A stretch of DNA of 64,000 bases from Calothrix parasitica NIES-267 (GCF_002368095.1 NZ_AP018230.1:1-64000), one strand, 5' to 3'. Shown: positions 43,162 through 53,900, numbered from the stretch's first letter. Made by a program: numbers and translations. Notes: a model not told the origin generated them from the letters alone.

Positions 43162-44174
43162 ATAAACCAACTAATAGAACAACTAATAGAACAACTAATA
43201 AGACAACTAATAAGACAACAACTAAGAAAAAACAACCCTACACCAGTAAACTCCAAGGTGTCTCCGCTTTACTTGGAGAAGGGGCTACTCCTAGTGATAC
43301 CCCAAACAAAAATGACGCACCGTCTTCGAGCATAGCTATTTCCGCAATTAAATTACCCGAATCCCAACCCCGGCGTTACTTCGACCCCAATAAATTAGAA
43401 AAACTATCTTATTCAATAAAAGAACTGGGAATTCTCGAACCTCTGTTAGTGCGTCCTTTACCAAAGAATAACTACGAGTTGGTCGCCGGAGAACGCCGTT
43501 TTAAAGCCGCCCAAATGGCAGGACTAACCGAGGTACCCGTAATCGTTCGGGAGATGAACGATGCCATTACCCATAAAGTACGCTTAGTAGAAAACCTGCA
43601 ACGAGAAGACCTCAACCCACTGGAAGAAACCGAGGGAATTTTGGAACTGTTAGCAATGCAGTTGGATACTTCTCTTGACGTTGTAATCAGCTATCTTACA
43701 AAGATGCGAAACGTTTGCGACCGTTATAAAGATGAAGAAAACGAGGTGAGACATAACGTTATGTCTCAAACCGAAACTAAGGTAATTGAAGAATTATTTG
43801 CATCGTTAGGAAAGATGGGTTGGGATTCGTTTGTCAAAAATCGTCTGCCCTTGCTTAAGCTTCCACAAGACGTAATTAATGCGCTGCGTGAGGGAAAGAT
43901 TGAATATACCAAAGCGCGTGCGATTGCCAAAGTTAAAGATGAAAAAAAGCGGCAAGATTTGATAGAAGTAGCGATTGCAGAAAAATTATCTCTAACTCAA
44001 ATTAACGAACGTGTTAAAGCAGCAAATCAAGTTGCAGCACCAGTACATCCACTTAAAGAGCGCTACAAAATTGCGCTGCCGCGATTGCAAAAGTCTAAAG
44101 TCTGGGACAATCCCAAAAAGCAGAAAGCTCTAGAAAAACTACTAACTCAAATTGAAGCGCTGGTTGATGAGTAG
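43158..44174 (+). CDS. parB: ParB/Spo0J-family partition protein
   Basis: A 338-residue protein that loads at parS and recruits ParA. An N-terminal tail has four NxTT repeats from a 12-base microsatellite, then the ParB/Srx nucleotide-binding domain with LPESQPRRYFDPNKLE, LVAGERRFKAAQMAGLTEVP and VRLVENLQREDLNPLEE. The following HTH region is less typical: YLTKMRNVCDRYKDEE lies where the central recognition helices are expected. It ends in a long charged helical part. It is coupled to parA. Together with parM/parR it makes two segregation systems in one window. Confidence 0.9.
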   Translation: MNKPTNRTTNRTTNKTTNKTTTKKKQPYTSKLQGVSALLGEGATPSDTPNKNDAPSSSIAISAIKLPESQPRRYFDPNKLEKLSYSIKELGILEPLLVRPLPKNNYELVAGERRFKAAQMAGLTEVPVIVREMNDAITHKVRLVENLQREDLNPLEETEGILELLAMQLDTSLDVVISYLTKMRNVCDRYKDEENEVRHNVMSQTETKVIEELFASLGKMGWDSFVKNRLPLLKLPQDVINALREGKIEYTKARAIAKVKDEKKRQDLIEVAIAEKLSLTQINERVKAANQVAAPVHPLKERYKIALPRLQKSKVWDNPKKQKALEKLLTQIEALVDE

Positions 44175-44314
44175 TATTGCTTATAAACGATGTTGTGAGT
44201 TAGTCCGAAGATAGAAGTTGGTAATGCAATATAAAAATGCGCGTTATGAGTTTAAAACTCATTAAAAGAATAATATTTTAAGGCGCGTAGCCCTATAAAT
44301 ATTTATTTCCTTGC

Positions 44315-44342
44315 TTCATTCCCGGGTCACGTGTGGATCATC
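44315..44342 (-). repeat. 28-bp inverted repeat copy 2, CACGTG core; candidate parS
   Basis: Exact reverse complement of 41115-41142, 140 bases after the parB stop. It contains CCCGGG beside CACGTG. Weaker similarity (GAAGGAACTCAC against GAAGAACTCACG) continues outside, so the whole unit may be longer than 28 bases. Confidence 0.6.
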
Positions 44343-44595
44343 ATGACCTCACGGTCAGGCTCCGCTAACACGATTTTTAGCGTGAGTTCTTCTTCCTTCG
44401 TAAATCAGGAACACCATTGTTTTTAAATAGTCCAAAAAGCAGCACCACATAAAATTTGGATGGGCGGAGGGAGTATAGCAACACTTCTAGAAAAAAGCCT
44501 TCGAGAGCCTTCCACAGGTATTTATTCAGATACAATTTATTATGTTAATTGGTGAAAAGATGTAATTAACCTCTTAGGCAGGCATACTTATTGTT

Positions 44596-45432
44596 ATGGA
44601 TAATTTTTTTCAAGCGATAGGGGTAATACGTGGGGAAGTAATAAAAGAGATAGAGGAGGAGAAAGAAAAATTTTACGTCTCCATGAAGACACCGCATGAA
44701 ACAAAAAAATATCGGCTATTTTACTCCCCACATCACCGTAAGACACTATCAGCATTGAAACTGGAAATAAAAAATCATGGTAATGACCTAAGACTAATTG
44801 TTTACCCAAAAATTCTTCATTTACCAGGAAAGGACAAACCACACCAAGTCCGATTTCAGCTAGTGGGGTTTAACGATGGTTCAAACTCAGGTGTAGCTGA
44901 ATTAGATGATTTTGAATTCAAACTTGCTGGTAAATGGCAATTCATAGCTGTTTGTAAAACTCCAGTTATCAGCGTCCACAGGAATTTAACTGAAAAAACG
45001 TTGGAATATTATAAAACGCTCTCGCAAGACAGTCGCAAACTATTTGCAGGCGCATTGCACCTTCCCTTACTGTGGGATTCGGCTCCGGTGGAGCCGTTTC
45101 GCTTCAATAGAAAACTGGAGAAAGAAGAACAAGGAGAAACGTTCTTCGTGCAAATCAAAGCCAAGTTTTTCCCAGATAAGGACTTATTTTGTTTTGATAG
45201 TTTAACGGGCGTACCCACGACGGAATTACCAAAGTTTATTAAGTTTAAAAAAAGGAAAGGCAAGAAAGATAAAAATTTTTCGGAGCAAAAACCGGATATA
45301 AATAAGCCTGCTTCTCCCAAACCCAAGCTAAAAAGCAAACATGGCGCAGAATTGAGTCCCAACACGGAGACAGAAACTATTCAAGCCGAATTGAAGCCCA
45401 ACACGGAGACTATTCTGTTGGAGCCGAGTTGA
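44596..45432 (+). CDS. Unknown conserved-looking cyanobacterial plasmid protein
   Basis: A 278-residue protein. The first 190 residues form one domain beginning DNFFQAIGVIRGEV, with GKWQFIAVCKTPVISVHRNL and LHLPLLWDSAPVEPFRFN, a pattern I recall from many cyanobacterial genomes without an assigned function. The strand-rich layout with a small N-terminal unit could be an OB-like nucleic-acid-binding fold. The last 70 residues are lysine-, proline- and glutamate-rich and contain two SPNTETxTIQAEL-type repeats, probably disordered. The ATG at 44596 is preceded by AT-rich sequence only. Confidence 0.7.
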   Translation: MDNFFQAIGVIRGEVIKEIEEEKEKFYVSMKTPHETKKYRLFYSPHHRKTLSALKLEIKNHGNDLRLIVYPKILHLPGKDKPHQVRFQLVGFNDGSNSGVAELDDFEFKLAGKWQFIAVCKTPVISVHRNLTEKTLEYYKTLSQDSRKLFAGALHLPLLWDSAPVEPFRFNRKLEKEEQGETFFVQIKAKFFPDKDLFCFDSLTGVPTTELPKFIKFKKRKGKKDKNFSEQKPDINKPASPKPKLKSKHGAELSPNTETETIQAELKPNTETILLEPS

Positions 45433-45720
45433 AAATATCGTCAAGAGCCGATAAATCGGGATAATTAATATGGAGCCATATTGCCTTACAGAAGCGGCAT
45501 CTCGAAGAAAGTCCCTTATTTGCTTCTCGTCTTCGTCCGAAAGCGGCAACATCATTATTTAAGCTGAGTCAGTCGCCCTCACTTGCTGTGAGAACTATAA
45601 ATGGACAGCAAGCTGACAAGTTAACAATACCAGAAAAATTTACAGAATTAGGGAGATCCTTTCTGCAGAAAATATCCAGCGCGGCTCAAATACATTTCGG
45701 AGAAAACCGGCGAGTGATGG

Positions 45721-45743
45721 GGGTTCCCACCAGGTGGGAACCC
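45721..45743. repeat. Perfect 23-bp palindrome
   Basis: GGGTTCCCACC at 45721-45731, one central A, and GGTGGGAACCC at 45733-45743. It is a perfect 11-bp inverted repeat with no T-run after it. A dimeric regulator site or the centre of a mobile repeat is possible. Confidence 0.75.
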
Positions 45744-46047
45744 AAAGCTGGATAATTTATTACTTGTAAGTGTAAAGGCGAAAATACAGAATACTTATTT
45801 AGCCTCAGCCAAAACACGAGCTTGGGATGCATAATTGTTTAGTACACGTAATGCTAGGCTACTATAAATTTGTGTTAGTGATATTAAAACACGATAAATT
45901 AATAAGCTAATTATTGATATTAGTAACATTACTCAACTGCATGTTTTGGACTAACATATATCCCGAAAATCGTCCACCAAAATCCGACTAATATTATAAA
46001 TACTGATGAGTTGACAATTGTAATGCAGAACCCGACGTTAAATAGGG

Positions 46048-46105
46048 ACTTCCAGCGGTTACTGATTAATAAGCTTTACTTAATCAGTGTGCTAATCGTG
46101 GAAGT
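46048..46105. repeat. Nested stem (7 + 9 bp)
   Basis: ACTTCCA (46048-46054) pairs with TGGAAGT (46099-46105), and ACTGATTAA (46061-46069) pairs with TTAATCAGT (46080-46088), with 6- and 10-base internal loops. The sequence codes for nothing apparent. A structured RNA or repeat element is possible. Confidence 0.6.
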
Positions 46106-46880
46106 TATAAAATTTTGCGGACATCAGCTTTACCTTGATGTAGAAAGTTAGCGCAACTGTACAGAAAATAAACCATTTTCTCGACAGTAGCCTTGGGGCT
46201 ACCATTTTTAATACAAAGCCATCTAGGACACCGCAACTATAAGAACACTGAAATTTATATACATTGGGCTGGAATTCCTAGAGGTAGTATTAATTGGTCT
46301 GAGCAATAGGGGTAAAAGTTGCAAAAACACTGTTGGCGAAACATTGCTTAATAATCAAAACCATATTTAATCAAGGGTTTCAGCCATTAGCTTTAGTTCC
46401 GCAATCAATCGATTAAGGGGTAATCGCACCCAAAAAAGGGGAATTGTACGCGCTCCAGATTGAGACAATCTCCTAAACCCTTATCAAGATTGAGTTACAG
46501 CCAAATCTCTTTTTCAGCTTTTGATGTTGTTTTATATTTGAAACGATATTGCTCAGCTTTGAACGAAAAAGGTTCGTTCCAGGCTCTAAAAAGTCCGGAT
46601 TCGTACAAAATTCTCAATTTGCTACGTTCTCCCCTATTATTAGTAAATTTTTTAACTAAAAAGGAATATTATTTAAAAAAGTATAGGTGCTTTATCTTAT
46701 CATTTTTAATATAAACAATAATATGCTATGGATACGTAACTTTATAAGCTCACACCGATAGTGGCATTTTCTTAGTGTTATATTTATTACCTTAAGGTGT
46801 CCTGGTACTTGCGTCAAGAAAAAAACTCCTGTTTAATTAATTGTATCCATATATCTAGTTGGAAAGGCGGGCAAGGTTTA

Positions 46881-48404
46881 ATGTCAGCATCGAAAAATAA
46901 TTTTTGGAATTCCTTATTTCTCAACAATTTACTTAAAAAGTTATCCCTATCACCCAGTACCAGAAAAAGTTGGTTTCAGATATTACTTGTACTGTTAATA
47001 ACGTTAAGCATTGTTTTTATAATAGCTTTTATAGAAAATGAACAGAAAAAGTTTAAACCGCAGACAATAAATCAACCTCCAAATAAAACAAGGATAGATA
47101 AATTAAATAGTAGTAATTCCTCAAATAAAACTTTTACTGAAATCAATAATCTTGAAGCAGAAAAAAATAGTGAGAATAAATGTGAATATGAAATAAATCT
47201 TTCAACAATTGTTTGCCTTACTTCAGATTTAAAATTATTAGCACAAGTTCAAAATATAGCTGTTATTTCAGCAGCATTATTATTTTTCTTTGATACTTTT
47301 GACAGAAAAAAACAATTAGAGCGTCAAGCTTGGCAGTTAATAGATGGTGCCCAAGGTTCAGAAACAAGTGGTGCAAGAAAACAAGCAATTGAGGACTTAT
47401 ATAAAGAAGGTGCTGATATTACAGGTCTTGATGCAGATGGTGCAGACTTAAGAGGAATAAACTTAAGTGGCGCTAATTTAGAAAGGGCAAGTTTTAAAAA
47501 TGCCATATTAGAAAATGCTAATTTTGAAGGAGCCGATTTACGAGAAGCTAATTTTGAGGGGGCTTCTTTAATAGGTGCCGATTTAAGAGGTTCTAACCTT
47601 TGGGGCGCAATTTTGACAGGGGTCGATTTACACGAAGCTAAGTTAGGAGGCACAAATTTAAGTAATGCTAATTTGAACAAAGTCGATTTATGCGAAGCCC
47701 AATTTGGTGAATATAAAGGCAAATATAAAAGTACATTTGAACCTAATAAAATCATAGAAAGTAAATTTACCAATTTAAAAGCAGCTTCTCTAATAAGAGC
47801 AAATATTCAAAATGTTAATTTGACTGGAGTAGATATTTCCGGCGCTTGTTTTGGTGGTGCTAGAACAGGTAAAAATATTGAAACTGGAGAGGATAACCCA
47901 TTAGACATGGGTATACTTCGTCAAACAAAAGATGATTCTTACAAAGAAGCGGAATATGATAAAAATGTTTGCTCCACTTATCCAGAGGAGAACTTGAAAC
48001 TTGATGAAAAATATGAAAAACAAGAACAAAATAGAAGAAACAGAGATGAAAAAATTCAGCAAATAAAAAACAGAATTTTCGTGCCGTTTCGAGATAAAGA
48101 TAGCTCGTCAGATTTGTTAATTTTATTAGATGCGTTGATAGAAATTCTTTCTGAATCAGGTCAAGAATCAATTAATACATCTGAATCACAAAATTTAAGA
48201 AATCAAGCCATAGCTATTAAAAATAGCATTAAAGAAGTAGAAAATAATGCTCAACAAACTTTAGATTTTTTACCGCCTAAAGAACAAGAGTTAGAGTTAG
48301 AGCAAGATATACTTGAAGAAGAACATAGAGTAGATGAAAGAGCAAGAATTTTGATGGAAAAAATTAAAATGTCACAATCTGAAGAAAAAAAATATGAACA
48401 GTAG
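46881..48404 (+). CDS. Membrane-anchored pentapeptide-repeat protein
   Basis: A 507-residue protein from the ATG at 46881; an upstream GTG at 46797 is in frame. Two TM segments lie near 30-50 (WFQILLVLLITLSIVFIIAF) and about 130-145 (IAVISAALLFFF). Pentapeptide repeats follow at about 175-290 (ADLRGINLSGANLERASF, ADLRGSNLWGAILTGVDL) with an inserted loop. The C-terminal 130 residues are helical, charged and coiled-coil-like. Cyanobacterial proteins of this layout sit in membranes with a beta-solenoid in the cytoplasm. It could be a sensor or scaffold. A cysteine-rich gene lies 135 bases downstream on the other strand. Confidence 0.7.
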   Translation: MSASKNNFWNSLFLNNLLKKLSLSPSTRKSWFQILLVLLITLSIVFIIAFIENEQKKFKPQTINQPPNKTRIDKLNSSNSSNKTFTEINNLEAEKNSENKCEYEINLSTIVCLTSDLKLLAQVQNIAVISAALLFFFDTFDRKKQLERQAWQLIDGAQGSETSGARKQAIEDLYKEGADITGLDADGADLRGINLSGANLERASFKNAILENANFEGADLREANFEGASLIGADLRGSNLWGAILTGVDLHEAKLGGTNLSNANLNKVDLCEAQFGEYKGKYKSTFEPNKIIESKFTNLKAASLIRANIQNVNLTGVDISGACFGGARTGKNIETGEDNPLDMGILRQTKDDSYKEAEYDKNVCSTYPEENLKLDEKYEKQEQNRRNRDEKIQQIKNRIFVPFRDKDSSSDLLILLDALIEILSESGQESINTSESQNLRNQAIAIKNSIKEVENNAQQTLDFLPPKEQELELEQDILEEEHRVDERARILMEKIKMSQSEEKKYEQ

Positions 48405-48539
48405 CTCTAAATATAGGACTAGTATTTTATTTTATAAAGACAAAACTAGGTAAGCCTGACAAAAGTTTAGTTCTCAGTATATGCACCAAGAGTCAAGCAT
48501 GATTCCTATATAAAGGATTATTGTTCATATACTCTTATC

Positions 48540-48974
48540 TTAATTTATGTGACCACAACATTGTAAATAATCTTCATACATATGAGAATCTTTTAAGCAA
48601 TATGTTTCTATCAAGTTTAATATTTCTTGACATGCGTTATTAGAACATTGTGTCTCTTGGCAAATCCTTATTCTATTTAGTAAATCTATTAAATTATTTA
48701 TAATATTTTGATATTCATTAACTGGATTCTCGCATATTCTTGCATATTCTAATTGCCTTTCAGCTATTGTTTCCCGTGCAGTTGCTCTGCGAAGATATTC
48801 TTGCTCTTGAATCAGACATTCATCTCTGTGTTCTGGATTTTGTATAGCGAGAATAGCAAATTTCTCAGCCTCTTGTCTTTTAGAATATCCTATACGTTGA
48901 TTAACTAATGATGCATTTTTATAAAAATTAGCTAGTTGTTGTAGATTATGAATATTTTCTGACATCCTTTCCAC
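48540..48974 (-). CDS. Cysteine-rich helical protein, unknown
   Basis: A 144-residue protein. The first 85 residues are helical and charged (NLQQLANFYKNASLVNQRIG, then RATARETIAERQLEYARI). The C-terminal 40 residues carry seven cysteines (ICQETQCSNNAC, then LIETYC and YLQCCGHIN), which suggests disulfides or a metal site. No signal peptide is seen, so metal binding is likelier. It faces the pentapeptide-repeat gene tail to tail. No family was recognised. Confidence 0.6.
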   Translation of the reverse strand: MERMSENIHNLQQLANFYKNASLVNQRIGYSKRQEAEKFAILAIQNPEHRDECLIQEQEYLRRATARETIAERQLEYARICENPVNEYQNIINNLIDLLNRIRICQETQCSNNACQEILNLIETYCLKDSHMYEDYLQCCGHIN

Positions 48975-49850
48975 CTCAGTAAACTTGAAACTACGACAAC
49001 AGAAATTAGCACAACTAAAATAGACAAATCTATAAATATCAAAACTAACTATTTACTATCCACACTAAAATATTAATAGCTGTGAATAATAAATACCTTA
49101 ATTGATGTTTATGAATAGCTAATTAGTAAAGCGAAATTTGATTTAATTCTTTTCAGACATCAAATTTTTTTGCCCCCTTCAATTCAATCTATAAAGTTTG
49201 ATATCTGTAATTATTATGGTATTTAAGGAATTTCAGGCAGAAAAATAACTGAAATCATTTCTGTAAAAGGAGAAATGAATATTTATCTGTCAGAAATTTC
49301 TCACCAAATTATTTTATGATTTATGTGTATTTATGTCACTTCCACAAACTAGGAAGAAATATTAGTTCTACTGAAAGCTTTGCCAGGCAAGGTTTTCAGT
49401 TTTTTTTGTGTGAACGACAACTTTACTACCATTAGGCGACGTTCATTCGTAACAACTTAAAGAAAAATTATTTTCGTCTTCGTCAATGTTTAAATTAACG
49501 GTAAAGTTGAGTACATAATTTCATTTAATCTCGTTTTATAAGAAGAGTAAATGACCTTTAAAATATGATGTAACCGAAGGTAAAAAATATATTTATGACC
49601 TGATTTTATCCATAATTTTAAACATTATTGTTTGCTTTAATTAGTTTGCGACTAATGGGCGAAGTTGTGAATATAGTAATTTAAAACTTAGTTAGTATCA
49701 ATTTAAATAATTAATATTTATGCATTCTTTAAAACTCGGAATTGTATATTTGAGCTTTTTTTTGTGCTGAGTTGTTATTAAGCAAAAAACAATCATCTGT
49801 GTTACACGAATTTACGTAAGTAAACTATGTTTTTGTAACTGATAATACAG
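48975..49850. other. Intergenic, AT-rich, with an orphan terminator
   Basis: About 875 bases with no supported ORF. A terminator-like hairpin at 49371-49408 points right with no gene immediately upstream on that strand, so a small RNA may lie between about 49080 and 49370. Confidence 0.4.
49371..49408 (+). terminator. Rho-independent terminator, no upstream gene
   Basis: CTGAAAGCTTTGCC (49371-49384) pairs with GGCAAGGTTTTCAG (49386-49399), with one wobble/mismatch region, followed by at least eight T. A strong plus-strand terminator. Confidence 0.75.
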
Positions 49851-50222
49851 ATGAACACACAGAAGCAATACCTTGAGCTTTTAGAGAAAATTCGCTGGGG
49901 TGGACTACCAAAATGTCCCTATTGCGATTCTACAAACTCTACCAGTATCAAGAAAGAAAATAGGTACCACTGTAACAACTGTCTTAATTCTTACAGCGTG
50001 ACTGTAAAGACGTTGTTTCACAAAAGTCATGTGGATTTATATAAGTGGTTTATTGCTATTAACTTAGTTCTTAAGTCTCAAAAAAACATTACTGTCCTTG
50101 AACTGGCTGATAAAATAAAAGTCAATAAAAATACAGCTTCCTACATGATTACCCGTCTTTGCAAAGCAATGTCTGAGGACTCAGAGTTACTCCAGAGACT
50201 CTTAGATTACGATACTCATTAA
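49851..50222 (+). CDS. Zinc-ribbon/HTH protein from an IS1595-type transposase, without DDE domain
   Basis: A 123-residue protein. Residues 15-55 form the Zn_Tnp_IS1595-type ribbon (CPYCDSTNSTSIKKENRYHC and CNNC) followed by TLFHKSHVDLYKWFIAINL and a HTH (LELADKIKVNKNTASYMITR). IS1595 transposases continue into a catalytic domain, which is absent. The ORF ends with a normal stop and a hairpin terminator. It could be a domesticated DNA-binding protein or a truncated transposase. The intact frame and own terminator favour a retained gene. Confidence 0.75.
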   Translation: MNTQKQYLELLEKIRWGGLPKCPYCDSTNSTSIKKENRYHCNNCLNSYSVTVKTLFHKSHVDLYKWFIAINLVLKSQKNITVLELADKIKVNKNTASYMITRLCKAMSEDSELLQRLLDYDTH

Positions 50223-50324
50223 TTTTGTTGAAAAATCTGGGGTTTAGACTAAAGCTTACAACTTCATGAACAATTTGATTCTTCCTTGTTTGAAAAGGCG
50301 TAAAAAACGAATTGAATAAATCTT

Positions 50325-50355
50325 TAAGAGTCGGTGCAATCATCGGCTCTTATTT
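50325..50355 (+). terminator. Hairpin after the zinc-ribbon gene
   Basis: AAGAGTCGGTG pairs with CATCGGCTCTT (two wobbles) around CAAT, followed by ATTTATTATTT. It follows the 49851 gene by about 100 bases. Confidence 0.6.
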
Positions 50356-50983
50356 ATTATTTAAAAATCAATCATTAGCATTCATGTAGGAATGCTTACT
50401 GACATCCTTGCTATTGCAGACATGGATAATCAAAACATTAAGCACAAAAATATCATTCAAAACATAGGCTATGTGTCAGTTAATTTATGTAGCTTTGTAG
50501 TACGGTTGAAAGTAAGGTAATAGTAAGAATAGTATCTGGCACAATTTGTAATATTCAATTCTTCTAATGAAGCGTACACAGCAACTACAGGATTTTCTTA
50601 CCTAACCGTCACCTCGCATCCCCCCTGCGAGGCTTGGGGGTGAAGTGGTTGATATACGGGGGTTTGGACAGTTGTAGTATTTTACCTCACTTTTTGCTCG
50701 GTTTTGGTTTAGAGGAAAATTAATAGACAAATAGTCAGTGTACTAATTATTTGCAGCAAATTATTTTGTATATAGATTTTTAGTAAATGATTATTTTATT
50801 AGCGTAGTAGCTAACAAGCTTGTAGCAAGTGAAATAAACGTATACGAATTTTTTATAAACCAAAAATTTATATACTGACTTTTTCTAACTGTTACTTAGC
50901 TGAAGTTTTAACAACGCCAGCATTAAACCCGCTTCAGTTAACGTAGTTGATGAAGTGGAATTAGCTCGCTATCAACTTCATCC
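50356..50983. other. Intergenic with GC-rich hairpin at 50612-50632
   Basis: Some 630 bases. CCTCGCA (50612-50618) pairs with TGCGAGG (50626-50632), and outer bases (CACC and GGTG-like) extend it imperfectly. It is followed by GGGGGTGAAG. The fold resembles ends of small hairpin-type insertion elements, but no transposase gene is nearby. No ORF. Confidence 0.45.
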
Positions 50984-53900
50984 TCAATACTGCGGTTGCT
51001 CACTCCGCAATTTCTTCAATTCTTCCTCAGTAAACGGATTCTTACCATTCCGCAGAACTTTTACCAACTTCTGCCGTTGTGTTTTATATTCATTATTATT
51101 CGTCTGAGTAATATATGCTTCAAAATCGTCTATAGCCCCTTTATAATCCCCCGTCAGCGCTCTTGCTAATCCCCGACTATCCCTAATGTAGCCACTATCC
51201 GGGGAAAGTTTCACAGCTTTTTCACAGGCAAACATTACCAATGCAGCTGATTCATTTAAGCTACCTTGCCGACAAAGGCGATTCCAAGCATAAGCATCAA
51301 TTTCTGCTTGTGGATCGAGTTTTTGGGCCTGGTTATAAGCTGCAATAGTTGCCTTGATTTTCTTTTCGAGAACTAGATTATTTGCTTTACTAATTAAACC
51401 TCTAGCTGCTAATTTTTTAGCTTTTATCTGTGGCTTGATGTCTAAACTGGGATCTAGTTTTAACGCTTCTTGAAACTTAGCAACGGCATTTTCAATATCA
51501 TTATCTTCTGCTAAAACTTCACCTTCATTAACCAAGCGTTCCGCTTTACCTTTATCCTCAAACTTTTGAGCTTTTTTCTCGAAGTCAAATTTAAACTTTT
51601 CTTCCCGATTCCACCTTAAAGCCGTCTTAAAAGTAACAACCGCCTCCTCAACATCACCAGCAATAGCTTGTTTTTCCCCAGCTTTCATCAAATACGGTGC
51701 TGCTGCTTTCAATTTGGATGGTGTGTGACATACCTTTAATTTTCTCAAATCTTGAGCATGGATGACTAAATAATCATTCAGCCACTCACAACCCCTCGCC
51801 AGCAAATCATCTAACTCTTCCATCCGCCAAACTCGAATGGTACTATCCCTGTCCCTAGATGCGGTGAGAATGCGTTTGCCATCGGCGCTAAATATGGCAC
51901 TGCTGACATCATCTGTATGGCCTTTGAGAACAGCTAATTGGTTGCCGTTACTATCCCAAATTCGGGCGGTATTGTCATCTGAAGCGGTGAGAATGCGTTT
52001 GCCATCTGCGCTAAATATGGCACTGTTAACATCATCTGTATGGCCTTTGAGAACAGCTAATTGGTTGCCGTTGCTATCCCAAATTCGGGCAGTATTGTCA
52101 TCTGAAGCGGTGAGAATGCGTTTGCCGTCGCCGCTAAATATGACGCTGTTAACATCATTTGTATGACCTTTGAGAATATCTAATTGGTTGCCGCTGCTAT
52201 CCCAAATCCGGGCGGTATTATCTGAAGATGCGGTGAAAATGCGTTTGCTGTCGTCGCTAAATACGGCGCTGTAAACATCATCTGTATGGCCTTTGAGAAC
52301 AGCTAATTGGTTGCCGTTACTATCCCAAATTCGGGCGGTATTGTCATCTGAAGCAGTAAGAATGCGTTTGCCGTCGCCGCTAAATATGGCCCTGTAGATA
52401 TAACTTGCATGGCCTTTGATAATAGCTAATTCTTTGCCCTGGGTATTCCAAATCCGGGCGGTTTTATCAAAAGATGCAGTGAGAATGCGTTTGCCGTTGG
52501 GGCTAAATACGGCGCTGTTGACACGGTCTGTATGGCCTTTGATAACAGCTAATTCTTTGCCCTGGGTATTCCAAATCCGGGTGGTTCGATCCGAAGATGC
52601 GGTGAGAATGCGTTTGCCGTTGGGGCTAAATATGGCACTGTTGACACTGGATACATGGCCTTTGATAACAGCTAATTCCTTTACCTGGATATCCCAAATC
52701 CGGACGGTATTATCAAAAGATGCAGTGAGAATGCGTTTGCCGTCGGGGCTAAATACGGCGCTGTTGACACGGTCTGTATGACCTTTGAGAACAGCTAATT
52801 GGTTGCCGTTACTATCCCAAATCCGGGCGGTATTATCTGAAGATGCGGTGAGAATGCGTTTGCTGTCGGGGCTAAATGTGGCCTTGGAGAAAGCGTCTGT
52901 ATGGCCTTTAAGAACAGCTAATTGCTTGCCGTTACTATCCCAAATCCGGGCGGCATCGTTATATGAAGCGGTGAGAATGCGCTTGCCGTCGGGGCTAAAT
53001 ATGGCCCTGCCCCTGAAGCTCCGGTCTTTATGGCCTTTGAGAACAGCTAATTCCTTGCCGTTGCTATCCCAAATTCGGGCAGTATTGTCATCTGAAGCGG
53101 TGAGAATGCGTTTGCCGTTGGGGCTAAATACGGCGCTGAAGACACGGTCTTTATGGCCTTTGAGAACAGCTAATTGCTTGCCGTTACTATCCCAAATCCG
53201 GGTGGTATTATCCAAAGATGAGGTGAGAATGCGCTTGCCGTCGGGGCTAAATACGTCACTGCCCCTGAAGCTCCAGTCTGTATGGCCTTTAAGAACAGCT
53301 AATTGCTTGCCGTTACTATCCCAAATCCGGGTGGTATTATCCAAAGATAAGGTGAGAATGCGCTTGCCGTCGGGGCTAAATACGGCACTGTAGACACGGT
53401 CTGTATGGCCTTTAAGAACAGCTAATTGCTTGCCGTTACTATCCCAAATCCGGGTGGTATTGTCATCTGAAACGGTGAGAATGCGCTTGCCGTCGGGGCT
53501 AAATACGGCACTGTAGACACGGTCTGTATGGCCTTTGAAAACAGCTAATTGCTTGCCGTTACTATCCCAAATTCGGACGGTATTGTCATCTGAAGCATTG
53601 AGAATGCGTTTGCCATCGGGGCTAAATATGGTCCAGCCACTGAAGCTCCGACCTTTATGGCCTTTGAGAACAGCTAATTGCTTGCCGTTACTATCCCAAA
53701 TTCGGGCGGTATTGTCATCTGAAGCAGTGACAATGCGTTTGCCGTCAGGGCTAAATATGGCAGTCCCTACACTTTTGATTCGATTGCGCTCTTTGATATC
53801 ATAGAGCATCTCACTTAAAACTCTAAGGGGACTAGTAACTGGATAATGTTCTGAGAAACGACCTTTCTCAACAATCTTTTGTAAACCTTGTCCAGCCTCC

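Larger units (their letters stand above)
45433..46880. other. Long intergenic region with structured elements
   Basis: Nearly 1.45 kb without a convincing gene. It contains the perfect palindrome at 45721-45743 and the nested stem at 46048-46105, listed separately. A minus-strand frame ending at 45555 starts with LPLSDEDEKQIRDFLRDAAS, which looks protein-like but then decays; it may be a gene remnant. Another frame at 46460-46714 has no family character. Confidence 0.5.

Noticed and set aside
45328-45555. 75-codon minus-strand frame overlapping the 44596 gene
   Set aside because: The first 25 residues look protein-like, but the rest runs antisense through a real gene; at best a remnant.
46460-46714. 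84-codon frame in the long gap
   Set aside because: No family-like pattern and no ribosome-binding site.
51837-53804. Plus-strand frames across the AAA-WD40-TPR gene
   Set aside because: Antisense shadows of the 123-bp repeats.
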